64,000 nt of DNA. Origin: Gnetum montanum. Taxonomy: Eukaryota; Streptophyta; Gnetopsida; Gnetales; Gnetaceae. The stretch is taken from NCBI GenBank assembly GCA_015680685.1, contig MNCI01020452.1, positions 185,007 to 249,006 on the forward strand, read 5' to 3'. This document shows positions 47,587 through 59,752 of this stretch, one piece after another. The translations under genes were made by a program, and so were the position numbers. The notes beneath the pieces are model-generated. The model ran no database searches and had not been told where the DNA came from. It worked only from the letters and a program-made list of their open reading frames with translations. Every line of letters starts with the position of its first letter. Position 1 is the first letter of the stretch.

Positions 47587-48477
47587 CTAACATTTGTTAG
47601 TAGATGTTAACCACTTAGGAAAGTAGCTAAAAAAGATGGATTTAAGCATTTCAAAGCTCAAGTTTCCAATGTTCATTAGTTTAGTAATGAACTTTTGAGT
47701 AGTTACATAAGAGGAACAAGCGAAGTCTTCCTTTTTAGGTGAGGATATGTCAAGTTCTCTAAAGCCTAGATCAATAAAAAAGATGTTAGAGATAAACTCA
47801 TCATTTAGGTCTATCATATCTATGGTGATAGTAAAATTTTTATGAGAAAAAGTAACTATAGGCTTTCTTATAAGTTCAAGTTTAATATCAACTAGGTTGC
47901 CTCTAAGTTGATAAGGTCAAGCTTCATGATCTAAGTGGGAAACACATAAAATTTGTTTTTCACTGAAGATAATTATCTCATGGTTACAAAAAGGAATGTA
48001 AATCTTTTGATGTATAGGAGATGATACTACAAATAGTTGAGCTTGCCAAGGACATTCTAGTATTTTTTTCACACTAAGACATTCACGTATGACCATGAAG
48101 AGAGCTTTAGATTGCATAGAATCACCTATTATGAATGGTAACTTAATCGAACCTATGACATCTACTTGCATTTCATTAAACAAAATGAGGTTAGTACAAG
48201 TTTCATTGAAAGTTAATTGATCTTGGAGACTAAGATGCTTAATAAGAACCCATGTGCTCATGTTAAACCTAGCATCATCATCAACATGTATTAATGGAAT
48301 CAAAGAATCACATGATACCTTAATGGTGATGTAGAGTGGTAACTGATACATATTTCTCATCTTCAAATTAGCTTTGATGTTCTCATCATGAAAGTTCATA
48401 CTATTTGATCCATAATGAGAAACTTGAATGAAGGAAGATATAGCCTTTGTTTGAGCTAAAATGTAACTTGGGATCAT
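47587..48477 (-). pseudogene. Tat-0 protease region
   Basis: The 186-codon open segment 47917-48477 contains LIPLIHVDDDARFNMSTWVL, aligning with the gypsy protease pattern (xLIDSGAGxNVM), followed by DVIGSIKLPFIIGD and LSVKKILECPWQAQLFVVSS (compare LGRPWL). The catalytic D-S-G reads D-D-D, so it is inactive. The following stretch to 47587 (76 codons open) is a linker without a known motif. Confidence 0.65.
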
Positions 48478-49119
48478 AATTTTTTTAAGAACATCATATC
48501 ATGCTACACTATGCTCTTTGGAGATCACTATGAGGTCATACAAGGATAAGTTAGTTCTCTTAAAATGAACAATAGTGCTCATCAACTATAAGATCTTATT
48601 ATTCATAGGCTAAGATGCCTGTGGGGTGAGTACCATTGTGAATAGATATATAGGATTAAATGAAGATGGGAAGTTGCTTTGAGGAACAGATTTCTAACGT
48701 TGCTGGAAAAAAAACCTTCTTTGATGCCTTAGAAGGTTTCTTTTGTACATTAGTAGCTTTCTTCTTCTAGCAATGGATATGGATTCTTAATTGAGACAAT
48801 GAAAAGGGATGGTTAGATGCTTGGGATGTAACAAGTGAAGGGGTGTTTTGAGATTCAACATCATATGGAATAGGGTGAAAATAGTAAGAATGGATGGGTT
48901 GAGTAACAAGAGTAGAGTAATGAGGGTGGGTAACAACATGAGATGTAACTAAGATTTGGTTATTTGGAATACCATGGTTGGGATAAGAAGACAAAGAAGA
49001 GTGATTTAGCTTTGATGAGATGGTAGTATATTTTGACCAATGAATTAGATAAGGTTTTCGAAGTTGAAACTAGTGATGATGCTTATAGTCAAACCAACAG
49101 GTGACTTATGGCTTCTTAG

Positions 49120-51190
49120 GGGGGGTGTTACAAGCTTAGTTTCCTAGCTTAAAAGCTGAAATAATATTTTCAGCTTCCAAGGGGTTCTAAAATACTTCAA
49201 GCTATTTATTATTCAGATACATAGTGGATGGCTCACTTTCCACCATTATTTTTGCCTTATCTATGAGATTTTCAAATTCATCTTTCAAATTCCTACAATT
49301 ATCTATGTCATGACTAATGATTTCATAATAATAGCAGCATTTTTAGTAGTCATACCACTTAGGCACCTCTAATTCACCTTCTTTTCTTTAAGAATGATTC
49401 ACTATTATAAGCTAAATGTGGTGGTAGCATGCTCTCACTTGATCAAAAAGGTGATCATGGCTAAGAAGATTATTGATAAGTAGATAGTATCTCATGGGTA
49501 TCTTGGTGCATTTATCCCTACTCTTTTAAGGTAAGAATTACTAAGTTGAAATAAAAGTAGTTGAGGATGCATTATTTTATCTCTTAGAAAAAGAAGAAAC
49601 ACCCTAAGAAGTTGGTTTTCCCTTCTCTTGTTTTGTAGTCTTGTTAGCCTTATTACAGATTGATAGGAATTCCTAGTCACTACATTGAATATCAACTTCT
49701 TCAATGCATCTATAGCTAGGAAAGCATCATTCAAAGAATGAGGCTTATGATAAGTATTACTCTTCTAAATATAATTAATCATTGTAGCTTCAAAGATGTT
49801 CTATAGGTGAAATTCCTCCAAATGACTAGTTTGGTCAATGTTGTTGTCCATTGAAATATAAACTTATCAATGGGTTCATTTAGAGCTTGCTTGATAGCTA
49901 CAAAGGAGATGACACTAGTGCTTTGAGAAATAATAAACTTGAAGTGTTCAATGAAAGCTGCAAACAATTTCTCTAGAGAGGTAATAAAATCATGAGACAA
50001 ATCTCTACATCATTCCAAAGGTCGTCTAGAAAGCGAGTTCAAAAAGCATTTTAGCATGATATGAGGATAAGGGACAAGAAGCATGCATTCATTCCTAAAT
50101 ATGATCACATGATTCATGGAATCCCATGTTTTACCATTGTATTTTGGAAAGGATGGAAATGAAATTCTGTTAAGCAAGACTAGTAAGGAAATAGCATAGT
50201 TCATAGCATCACTTATGACCTGATCAAAGGAAATAAGAAATTTTCTTACATGTTCAATGCTTTAGCTGCTTTGTCTTTAATTCTTTTAAGATGAAGCATA
50301 ATTGGGAGAGTAGAGGGTAGGTTGAGCTGTAGTAGCTGGTGATGATATCAATGGAGGATGCATGTATGAAGGAGGTCCAAAAGTAATAGGAACAAATATA
50401 CCCAACGAAACTAAATAAGGTGCATATATAGGAAAAGAGGGCAAATTAGTGGATTAGGGAATGCTAAACAATGGTGAAGTGGTGGAAGCAAGGAGTGAAA
50501 TGAATTAAAAAGAAGATATGGTAGGTTATGATTAACAAATAGAATACATAGAACCAAAATATGGGATAGAGAAAAAGAAGATGAAATGGGGATTACTAAT
50601 GTTATTGCAAAGGAGTAAACAGTAAGGTAGAGGAACCGAGCTCATAGGAAAATTAAGTGGTTTTGTAGTAGGAGGAACAAATCCAAGTGGAGAACTTTGA
50701 GTAGCTATGATTCTAATTTTATGAATATGCTGTGATAGAGGATTATCTTTGTCATTCTCATTTAATAATTGTTCTTCATCTTTATCTATCAAATAAATGT
50801 CCAACTCATAGGCTATGCTTCTTCTTTTTCCTATAATAGTAATGTGAGGACTAAGAGGTTGATCTAAGATGGTTCTCATTCTAACTTCCTCAATTTGTAG
50901 GTGTATCTTATCTTGCTACATGATGAACTTTGTAATTTCCTTAGCTTCCCCATGATCTAGTTTAATTGGATGATCTAGATTAAAAAGGAAAGATGGTAGA
51001 TCATTAGCTCACTCATATTCTACCATGAGCTTGATCATGTCTGGTGTAAGTAAGTAGCCCAACTCTCATTTGTCACATGCTATCTTATAGTTCCTTAAGC
51101 TTTGACATTCTACAAATCCATAATTTCTCTTCAAATTAATAAGCTTCTGAAGTTTAAAAAAACTTGAATTAGAAGATAATTCCATAGCTA
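49120..51190 (-). pseudogene. Tat-0 gag
   Basis: The N-terminal part (50532-51190) is open over long stretches and Ser/Pro-rich. The Gag core (49779-50204) reads FPSFPKYNGKTWDSMNHVII, FRNECMLLVPYPHIMLKCFL, then FAAFIEHFKFIISQSTS and NEPIDKFIFQWTTTLTKL, matching the gypsy Gag domain. Near 49250-49310, CYYYEIISHDIDNCRNLKDE resembles the C..H..C knuckle followed by LKxEIExLI, typical of Tat-type gag. A few stops and frameshifts are present. Confidence 0.8.
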
Positions 51191-51416
51191 TGATTGTGTT
51201 GCAAAAGAAACTATGACTTTAGAAGGCTATTACTAGAGCTTTAGTTTTTCTTGTAAATGGGTTTACACTTAAAATAGACAATGAGAATTCTTTGTTCAAA
51301 GGAAATGTAAAAGTCATAGTAAAGTGATGTGACACTAGTTTTTTGACATGATACATCATTGATACTTAAAAATGTAGGTAAATAAAAAATCCTAGAAATG
51401 ATGTTAATTTTTTAGA

Positions 51417-51435
51417 GGTCCTCCTTCTAATGCCA
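51417..51435 (-). promoter_or_regulatory. Primer-binding-site-like sequence of Tat-0
   Basis: The minus strand reads TGGCATTAGAAGGAGGACC about 230 bases upstream of gag. Its TGG start and position suit a primer site; I cannot name the tRNA. Confidence 0.45.
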
Positions 51436-51441
51436 AAAAGA

Positions 51442-52720
51442 TGTTCCAATGAAAATCATCATAATTCTAGATCCAACATAACCAAACATAAAACTAAGCT
51501 AAAAAATTCCACACCCATCAAATGGTCTAAAGAAAATAATTTTCTCAAATCGAAATGGAACTTATAGATCATTGGAAAATTCTAACAACCTGAAATAGTA
51601 TGTTTGCTAAACACTAGTGAATATGAAGTAAATAATAGTATGTGTGGAATAGCTAATAAAAATAAAGATTAGCAAAAACTTGTATACATAGAATAGAGTA
51701 AAAAAAAATGGAACATGCATATAGTTGATAGAGAAACCAAGAAAATAAAGTAGATTATAAAAGGATATGTTAAAATCCACACCCTCAAAATAAAAGGAAT
51801 GTTCAAAAAACATTTGGTACAATGATAGAGATGGAAAACAAAATCATGCAAATCAAAAATTCAAAAAGGAAATCTAGGAATATAATGTAAGAATCCTAAT
51901 AAATGGATCAAGGAATAGGAATTTCTAAAAAGAAGTTGTATTATTAGTATGCATGCCTATTGCATATTTGACAAGAACACTGTAAATTTTGAAGCTAACA
52001 AGGAAATATTAGACCAAATCAAAATGTTTAATTAGATCTAGAAGAATATCCATGTGTTAGATGGACAATACAAAGGGAATACAATGTAGCAGTGAAGGAG
52101 AGAATAGAAAAATCAAGAAATAATATGACAATCGCTTAGAAAAGAGAACAATTGTTCTGTAGAAAGGATATCTTTGGAAAGCTTTCCAAATTGCCAAAAA
52201 GCAAGAAGGAAGAAAATTGTACTTAGAAGAAAAAATAATTAGAGAGATTCCAACTGCTGTCTATTTTGAAATATCTTCTTATTTATAGATTGAAAATGCC
52301 GCGTACGTTGCAAAGAAATGACACATTGGAAACCATAGAATCTTCTAGAAGGTTCTAGATAGGAGAAATAATGTGTAGATAGTTGATATGAAAAATGACA
52401 TCGAATGTTGAAATTAAGATTAACAAAAAACATCAAAGTGGAAAAATGATATTACACATTGAAAAGAAGGTTTTTTCAAAATTTTGAATTCAAGATCAAT
52501 GCAGGAGATGATGTCAAACATTGAAATTGAAGATCATATATAAGTAATAAAAAATGAGGCTGCAAATGAGACATCACTTCTAACAAACTTTGAAGATGAA
52601 GTTTTGAAACCACATTGCCAATGATGCATGACATCAAATCTAGATTGTTGAAGATGGCTTTGAGCTAAGAAGCCATAGAATATGCCCAAAACTATGATTC
52701 ATACAAAGAAAAGTAAAATG
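51442..52720 (-). other. Possible Tat-0 5' LTR, unconfirmed
   Basis: AT-rich, no gene. Its place upstream of the primer-site-like sequence suggests an LTR, but I found no matching copy downstream of the integrase (below 9256). Confidence 0.3.
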
Positions 52721-52734
52721 AATATAATACCTAG

Positions 52735-53130
52735 ATCTTTTAACAGCTCAATTATAAAACAATAGCTTAGAGAGAATTACTGAATTAAAATACACAAGAG
52801 AAAATGAAAAATTAGATAATATAAGGATGAAATAAAGCACATAACATATATTCTATATACATATATATACTGTGAGATAAGCATCCATAGGTAGTGTTAA
52901 TTGGATGTAAACTAAACATTAGTAATAATAAAATGACTAGAGACAAATAATAGTTTTCATTGACTACTATGTAGATATATGTAGTTAAACATTCAACACT
53001 ATATTATATCACAATATAATTATTGTAATAATGCAATTACAAAAAGATAGATCTTGTAAACTAATGAGATGAGTTCAATGAACTGTACTTGAGCTTAGGT
53101 GAACAACACTTTATGTTCACTTTACTCACA
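52735..53130 (-). repeat. Copia 3' LTR (partial)
   Basis: ATATATTCTATATACATATATATACTG...TCATTGACTACTATGTAGATATATG...TTTACTCACA is colinear with 58200-58475. The lower end is diverged or truncated near 52720-52735. Confidence 0.75.
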
Positions 53131-53189
53131 ATTCTCCATCTATAGGTAAAGCTACTATGAAGCTTGATCCAAACATTAGATTATATTAC

Positions 53190-54770
53190 CTTCCATGACA
53201 TCAATATTTGTTCAACACCATAAAAATTTTTCAATAGATAATAACTTTCTCATCATATCACTAGGATTCTCTTTTGTCTTAATTGTTTTTTTGAAAAATC
53301 CTTTATTCATCTATTTGCTTTTGAATAGAATGATATTTATACAAAATGGGATTCTTGGATATGTAAATTTCACTTTGGTTATCATAGCCAATTTTCACAA
53401 TATTTTTATGAATTGTAATTTCAACCACCAATCTCTTAAGCCATGCTACTTCCTAACTAGCTAGGTTTGTAGCAACATATTCTGCTTTAGCAGTAAACTG
53501 AGCTACATAAGACTACAATTGGCTTTTCCATGAGATAGCACCATGAAAGATATTGAGCACATACCCACTAGTAGATTGTTTAAATCCCCATCCTAATCAG
53601 CATCCACATAGCCATGTAGAATGGACAAATCATATTGATAACAAATACCAAAGTTTATAGCATCACGAAGATATTGGAAAACTCATTTCATAGCAATCAA
53701 ATGTTGTTTTCCTATATTATAATATATCTACTAAGTTTTCCAATAATGTATGCAATATCTTGTCTAGTACTAACTAGCACATACATTAAAATGTAGACAA
53801 CACTAGCAGATGAAATTTTTATCATAAACTTATGAAATTTTCACCATAAAGTCTCTTTCTCCTTTACATACCTTTCAACTAAAGGTTTGATTTCAATGTT
53901 ACAAGATGTTGTTACAAGCTTATAATTGAACTTGCAATATATCAAATTTTTCTAACATATGTACATTTTCCAAGCCAAATCCTTTTCTTATTAACCCTAT
54001 TTCACCAAATTTAAATGCTTAATTTTTTTTATACAACACCAAGGTTTTTTAATTTCAAATTAAGAAAACATTTTTCTCAATTTCAGGTATGCCTTTTTTT
54101 TATACTATTAACATGTATGCCATTTCCTACTATCAACATGTTGTTGACATATAGCAATTAAATAAGATGCTTCTAATATGTACTCTTCACAAATACACAC
54201 AAGTCATCTAAGCTTTGTCCCAAGACTTTCAACATACATATAACTCCTCTAGGCTTATGCCAAGACTTACAATACACATACAAGTATTTCAAGCTTATTC
54301 CAAAGCTTCTAACATAGATATAAGTCCTTTAAGCTTATGCCAAGTCTAGGCTTTGTACTAAGACTTTCAACATAAATACAAGTCTTCAAGACTTTTGCCA
54401 AAACCTTTGATATACAAGTCTTCTAGGCTTGACTTTGACATTTATATTTGAGTCCTCTAGGCTTATGCCAAGACTCTTGATATACATATCTAATAGGATA
54501 AAGCCAATAATCTTAATAGTCCTTCAAGCTAAAGCTAAGACTCAACATGTGGTGAATAAATGTTTCATTCCACATCCTTGGTGCATATTTTACAAAGAAT
54601 ATGTTGTTTTTTCTAATTTTGATATCTCCTCAACATTATCATTGAGAAAGAACTTTTTTCACATCCATTTATTTCAAATCATAAGATACTGCATTGATAG
54701 TGATGATCTAAGGGATGTTAATTTTATTAAAAGGAAGAAAATTTATTATTTTTTCAAAGAGATTAATCAA
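53190..54770 (-). pseudogene. Copia RT and RNase H remnant
   Basis: RT: MDVKK and NNIFFVKYAPRMWNETF (54580-54690), LLYVNNMLIVGNG (54120-54160; YVDD changed to YVNN), then MYVLVSTRQDIAYIIGKLS (53720-53790). RNase H: HGYVDADWDGDLNNLL (53580-53625) and LLLKQNMLLQT. These are Ty1/copia hallmarks and differ from the gypsy elements elsewhere in the window. A 360-bp tandem array (54187-54545) interrupts RT between the two palm blocks. Many stops. Confidence 0.82.
54187..54545. repeat. Degenerate tandem array, unit about 43-46 bp, inside copia RT
   Basis: Seven to eight variants of ACAAGTCCTCTAGGCTTATG-CCAAGACTTTCAACATACATAT follow one another, with indels. RT homology is seen on both sides but not within. 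Confidence 0.85.
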
Positions 54771-54779
54771 TTCCCTTGA

Positions 54780-57700
54780 ATGGCTAAAATGTCAACATCC
54801 ATGAATTTCTTTCACTCTTAATGGTAGAACTTGATTCTTTGGTGTGCACTCCTCATCTTATTTGCTAGGAAGAATTTCCCTAGTAGAGGGAAGATGACCC
54901 TTAAAGAATTTTTATTAAAATAAATAAATACAGTATACATCTTTTCATAGTGTTCACCTTAAATTGGATTTTTACTTTTTCATCATACATATTTCTTAGA
55001 CTAAAATAAATGCATAAAAACAACTCTCTTAAAATTATCAACCCCAAGAGACTTTTTCAGTGCCATCAACCCCAAATGCTTTCAATGCCATCAACCTTAA
55101 GACACAACATACAAAATCTTCCTCTTAATAATGAGTAAGGATTATGTAACACCCCTATTAATTATCTATAAAATCCTATAATAAGTAATAATGTTGTTAC
55201 ATAAACCCAAAGATCTAGATTTAACCCTAATTTACTAATTTAAAAGGAAGCTATAAAATAAAAAAAAATATTAATTATAAGCATAAAAATAGTAGAATAA
55301 TATAGGGGAGAAAAATTTCAGATTACATACATAATTAACAAACTAATGATTTGTGTAGCCACAAAAATTAGATGTTGAAAATTTTCACTAATTACATCAT
55401 GAAATAGTACACAAACTAATGATCCCAATGACACTTGTTTTGTCTCAATCGGACACCTAGAAACAAAGATATTCAAGGTTAAATTTTACCATATTGATTA
55501 ATAAAACTAAAAATAACAATTAATAAAATATTAATATATAATATATAATATTAACTTTTTTGAAACATATATTGCACATCAAAATGAAAATTGATCCTTG
55601 TAATCTCATGGTCCAAATAACAAGGTCAACAATTCCATATCTATCATACTTTATTATTTATTCACAAAAAATAGGTACAAAAATACAAAATATGCAAAAA
55701 TTATTTTTTAGGAGTAGAGGGTCCATTTTGTATAGAATTTATCCACCTTTTATCCTATATCCCTCTTTCGATGTTTCCATGACTACTCTAGACACTCTAC
55801 ATCAAAATGCAAGAGTTAGAACTCCTTAAATAAGAAAGGTTATTATATTTCCCTCCTCATGGAGCATAAAATGTATGAGCCATAAGTCTTAGGTTATAGA
55901 CTAGATAGAGATTTTTGATAAATATTTTAAAAAAATTTCTAGTGTAGAGATGCCAAATTTTTTTCAAAATTTCAAAAGAAATCAAAAAATCCAAAAAAGT
56001 ATATTTTATTTAGACATCCCAAAAGGCTAGGTCTTGTTTACCCTCATTGTCAAAGGAATACACTGACGAATCTTAGCAATAACCTCATTACTAACATCCT
56101 CAATGGCTAAGGGACACTTATCATTGGAAGGATAGATCTTGACTATGCCTCACCACACACCACTAGGCTCAACTACTCAGTGCCATGGTTTTGGCTAAAT
56201 CCATAGCCTCACATGAACTTATGAATCAAAATCCAAGGTACAAAATCCATCTAACCTTTGTTTCTATGGGATGGATCCACTAATGAACACTCCACTACTA
56301 CATGTAGACCGAGGCATTTAAAAGATTCATGGATTCCACTACCAATTTAGCAAAATTGGTTCCACAAATATTATTATTTTATAAAACCTCAAATTTCAAG
56401 GTGTCCAAATTGGCCAAAAATTCATAAAACCTCAAATTTCATAAATTTCTTGCAAATTCATGTTTATGTCATGAGAATATTCATAAAATATCCAAGGGCA
56501 AGTTGGGGGTATAATTTCTACAATTTCCAAAATTCAACAAAAGGCAAAAAATGGGACAAACAGGAATAAAATACTATTTTTTCAAAAAAAAAAAAGCCTA
56601 AAGTTACAAAAAATACAACAAAATATCAACATATTAAGTAAAATCATAGAAGAATAACAAAAGACCATGAAGAAAAGAGAGATAGAAAATCCATAATAAT
56701 ATGAGGTAGCCATGTGGAAGAAAAACAAAATAAACTTCCATACTTGTGTTGGTCGGGCTCAAATTGACTTCAAAACAAAGACAAAAGGGCAAAAAAATAT
56801 CTTTTAGAAAAAACACGATAAAACACTATTTTGCAAAAATGATGGTTGCAAAAAAATAAGCAAAAACAATAACAGAAAACAAGTGATGAAGAGGCAATAA
56901 AAGGACATGCAAGGCAACAAAAATAAGTTCTAATGCATAATATGCATATGATATATATGCATTTCCCTTTTTTTGCTTACACATGAATGTGCTTCTTCAA
57001 CTTGAATTTTTTATTCCTTAAAAAATTTTGATTTCTAACTTTCTTTTTTCATTTTCATTTTCTTAAGTTCATTTCTCCTTTTTTTCTCTATCCACTAATA
57101 CCCTTGCACTTAAACACTCATAACATGCACATGGAGACTCTAAATCAAATTTTGTTTGAACCTATGTGATCTTTATCAAGTGCTCTCACAAATCATATGC
57201 TAAAATGTTATCTAGGAATTATTTATCATGATTTCCTAGTTCAAATGCCAAAACTATAATAGTATTTTAGGAAACTAGAAAATGTGATATCTCGAAAATT
57301 GTAGCTTCAATTCTCGTGAACTAAGAGTCCATACCTACATTTTTGAATGTTCCAACCACATCGATAAAGTTAGATCCTAGGTAGGACATTATCCTAAGAT
57401 ACTTCCTTAACAATACCAACTTATACAATATTTAATTATAATTGAAAAATGAACCTCAAATCCTAGTTTAATCACAATAGGTAATAAGGGATATAGTTTG
57501 GGTAGGGTCAAGGTTCATAATTGCTTCATAGATAAAGAATTATATGAGCACATGTACATAATAAAATAAAAAGATGTAGAACTAGATGTTCATAATAAAG
57601 CAGAAATATGCATAGAAAAATACTTGTAAAGGCATAATAACTTACAAAAGACAAGCTTCCTAGGGTAATTGGATTTCAACATTTAATCATAAAATATAAA

Positions 57701-57980
57701 GTATATCTATGACTAAGCTCCAATAATAGTAAAATAAAGGATACAAAACTTTAACAAAACATTCTAGAAAGTGGATTACATTCATTTATGTAGGAAACTA
57801 ATAACAACAAAAATAACAATAGTAACAGTAATAATAGTAATGCAATCTTATGATTTAACCAAGAATATTAGAGCTAATTCATTGAAATGCATATGATGAT
57901 ATTAAAAAGTTAATCATATGCATTTCATTAAATAACTAAACCTTGAAAATAACCTTGCTTCGATCCTGATTTTAACACCT
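54780..57980 (-). other. Copia internal region without recognisable gene
   Basis: Very AT-rich. Only short chance open frames are present. A less AT-rich patch at 56030-56330 has no match I can name. Integrase, protease and gag of the copia element should lie here but are not readable. Confidence 0.4.
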
Positions 57981-57984
57981 AAGA

Positions 57985-58475
57985 TCATTCGTGGCAGGTA
58001 AGATGTAAAATAAATCATCAAAAAAAATACATACACACACAAGAATACATCTTGGGGAAAACTAAAAAAACCCTACCAAAAAATAGGCCCCTAGCTCTTT
58101 TAGGACCTCATCTATAAAACAATAACTCAAAGAGAATTATAGAACTAAAATAGATAAGTGAGAATGGGAAAGCAAATAGTACAAGGATAAGAGGAAGAAC
58201 CTGATGTGTATTCCATATACATATTTATAGTATGGGATGCGCATCCATAGTTAGTGTTAACTAAATGGAAACTTTAAAAATTAACAACAAAAAAATAACT
58301 ATAGAGAAACAATGGTCTACATTGACTATTTTGTAGATATATGCAGTTACATATTCAACATTGCAATATATCACATTTCTACTAACATAATTATAAAAAA
58401 TACTGCTTGTAAACCGATGAGATAACTTCAATAAAGTGTCCTTATGAAGGAAACTTTGCCTTTACTTCACTCACA
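57985..58475 (-). repeat. Copia 5' LTR (approximate lower limit)
   Basis: CTCTTTTAGGACCTCATCTATAAAACAATA (58095-58124) to TTTACTTCACTCACA (58461-58475) matches 52735-53130. The region just below 57985 shows only a weak primer-site resemblance (AGGTGTTAAAATCAGGATC on the minus strand). Confidence 0.7.
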
Positions 58476-58686
58476 ATATATATTATAAATACATAACTAA
58501 CCAAACTAATTTAAACAAACAAGAAATCCCTTCAAGCAAGAAAGGTATGCGATCACTGGTACTGTACAATGGAAGTTTCTATAGAGTTCTTATGACATTA
58601 GAAAGCATAAGAAGGAGTTTATTGGTTATACAATGTAAGGGGTGCGTTTCCAACAGAAGAGTAAAAGCAAGAGTGCAGTGTGCTAT

Positions 58687-59752
58687 TTATAGTTCTCTAT
58701 GGTTTGAGAGGAGAAACTTGTCAATCACGTTTCTCATTGAAGGCCTCTCACTTGGGTTTACACTTGTATAGAGCAGACTGACCCTTAACATTTCCATCAT
58801 TTCAGGTCTGGCTTCCTTGTGTTCCAGCAGTCATGAATCCAGCATGTCCCCGATGTCTTTGGATTCAAGTGTCCATTTCACAATGCTTCCATCTCTCCCA
58901 AATTCACTATCATATGGCTTTTTGCCACTAACAAGCTCTAGAAACACTACCCCAAAGCTAGATATGTCAGTCTTTTCATTGATCTTCTCTATAAATTCAT
59001 TTAAGTAACCAATAAAATATTAGCGGAACAAACATGCCTGGAGAAAGGAATGAAAGCATCACAATATCACAGCTTCTTCATTGATTAATGATTGTACTAA
59101 ACTTACCGGGAGCAATATAGCGGACAGAACCTACAACATCTGTGACCATCTCCTTCTGATTCAGCTTGCAGTGGAATCTTCTGGTCAATCGAAAATCAGC
59201 AATATATGAATTTAGCTCAGAATCCAGCAGTATGCTGGATGATTTCACATCTCTGTGAATAATTGCAGGACAACAACCATGGTGAAGGTAGGACAGAGCT
59301 TGAGTAGCACCAATAGCAATCTTTAAACGGGCATCCCAGGGCAAGCCATGTCCACCATGGGGATCATGGAGGCAATCATAGAGGCTTCCATTCTGCATGA
59401 ATTCATACACCAGAGGGACTGAATTTGGAGTCCAAATGCAGTAGAGAAGCTTCACAATATTGGAATGCCTAATTTTCTTGTAGATTTCCAACTCTGACAA
59501 TATCTCCTTTTGGCAAGATGATGATGCCAAAGCATTTTGTTAGGATTTTCCATTGTTTTGGATTCTCTTAATAGCCATAACTTTGTTGTCCCCAAGACTG
59601 ACTCTGTAAACTTCACCTGATGCACTACTGCCTATGATATTGCTCTTTGTCAAAGAATGCATCATGTGTAGTTCATGAAAGTCCAGTGGGCAGAAGCATT
59701 CAAGATCCCAGTCCCAAAACTCTGCATTTGAGTTTGGTTTAGTGATGCTTAT
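58687..59752 (-). pseudogene. LRR receptor-like kinase (HAESA/HSL-like), kinase domain only, broken
   Basis: The only host-gene trace. It would be the cytoplasmic kinase of a plasma-membrane leucine-rich-repeat receptor. The minus strand reads the glycine loop IGSSASGEVYRVSL, MAIKRI with the ATP-binding Lys, RHSNIVKLLYCIW, VYEFMQNGSLYDCLHDPHGG, IIHRDVKSSSILLD (catalytic loop intact), ADFRLTRR (DFG changed to DFR) and VGSVRYIAPG. A splice donor GGTAAGT at about 59102-59107 precedes a short intron; then EKTDISSFGVVFLELVSGKK and NPSERPSMRNV continue to a stop at 58687. The GSSASGEVY wording suits the clade with HAESA and HSL1. Two nonsense codons are present (TAA in GKS-QNAL, TGA in MLDS-LLEHKE). 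The ectodomain and membrane segment are missing: an LTR begins at 59753. Confidence 0.9.
59748..59752. repeat. Presumed target site of Tat-2 insertion (CTTAT)
   Basis: CTTAT precedes the TG of the LTR. The partner copy should lie beyond the right end of the window. Confidence 0.4.

Larger units (their letters stand above)
9256..51435 (-). mobile_element. Tat-0: outermost Ty3/gypsy (Tat-type) element of the nest, split
   Basis: A minus-strand element is recognised in pieces: gag (49120-51190), protease (47587-48477), RT and first half of RNase H (40846-42120), then second half of RNase H, aRNH and integrase (9256-11151). The RT/RNase H reading stops at 40846 and resumes at 11151, so the 29.7-kb Athila-A block is an insertion. 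A second block (about 42550-47580) interrupts it between protease and RT. A primer-site-like sequence is at 51417-51435. LTRs could not be matched. Confidence 0.75.
52735..58475 (-). mobile_element. Ty1/copia retrotransposon relic
   Basis: Minus-strand RT and RNase H remnants (53190-54770) lie between two diverged LTR copies (52735-53130 and about 57985-58475). Both LTRs end with CTCACA, and the purine-rich GATGGAGAAT on the element strand precedes the 3' LTR. ATATA (58476-58480) may be part of a target duplication. Gag, protease and integrase are not recognisable. Confidence 0.75.
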
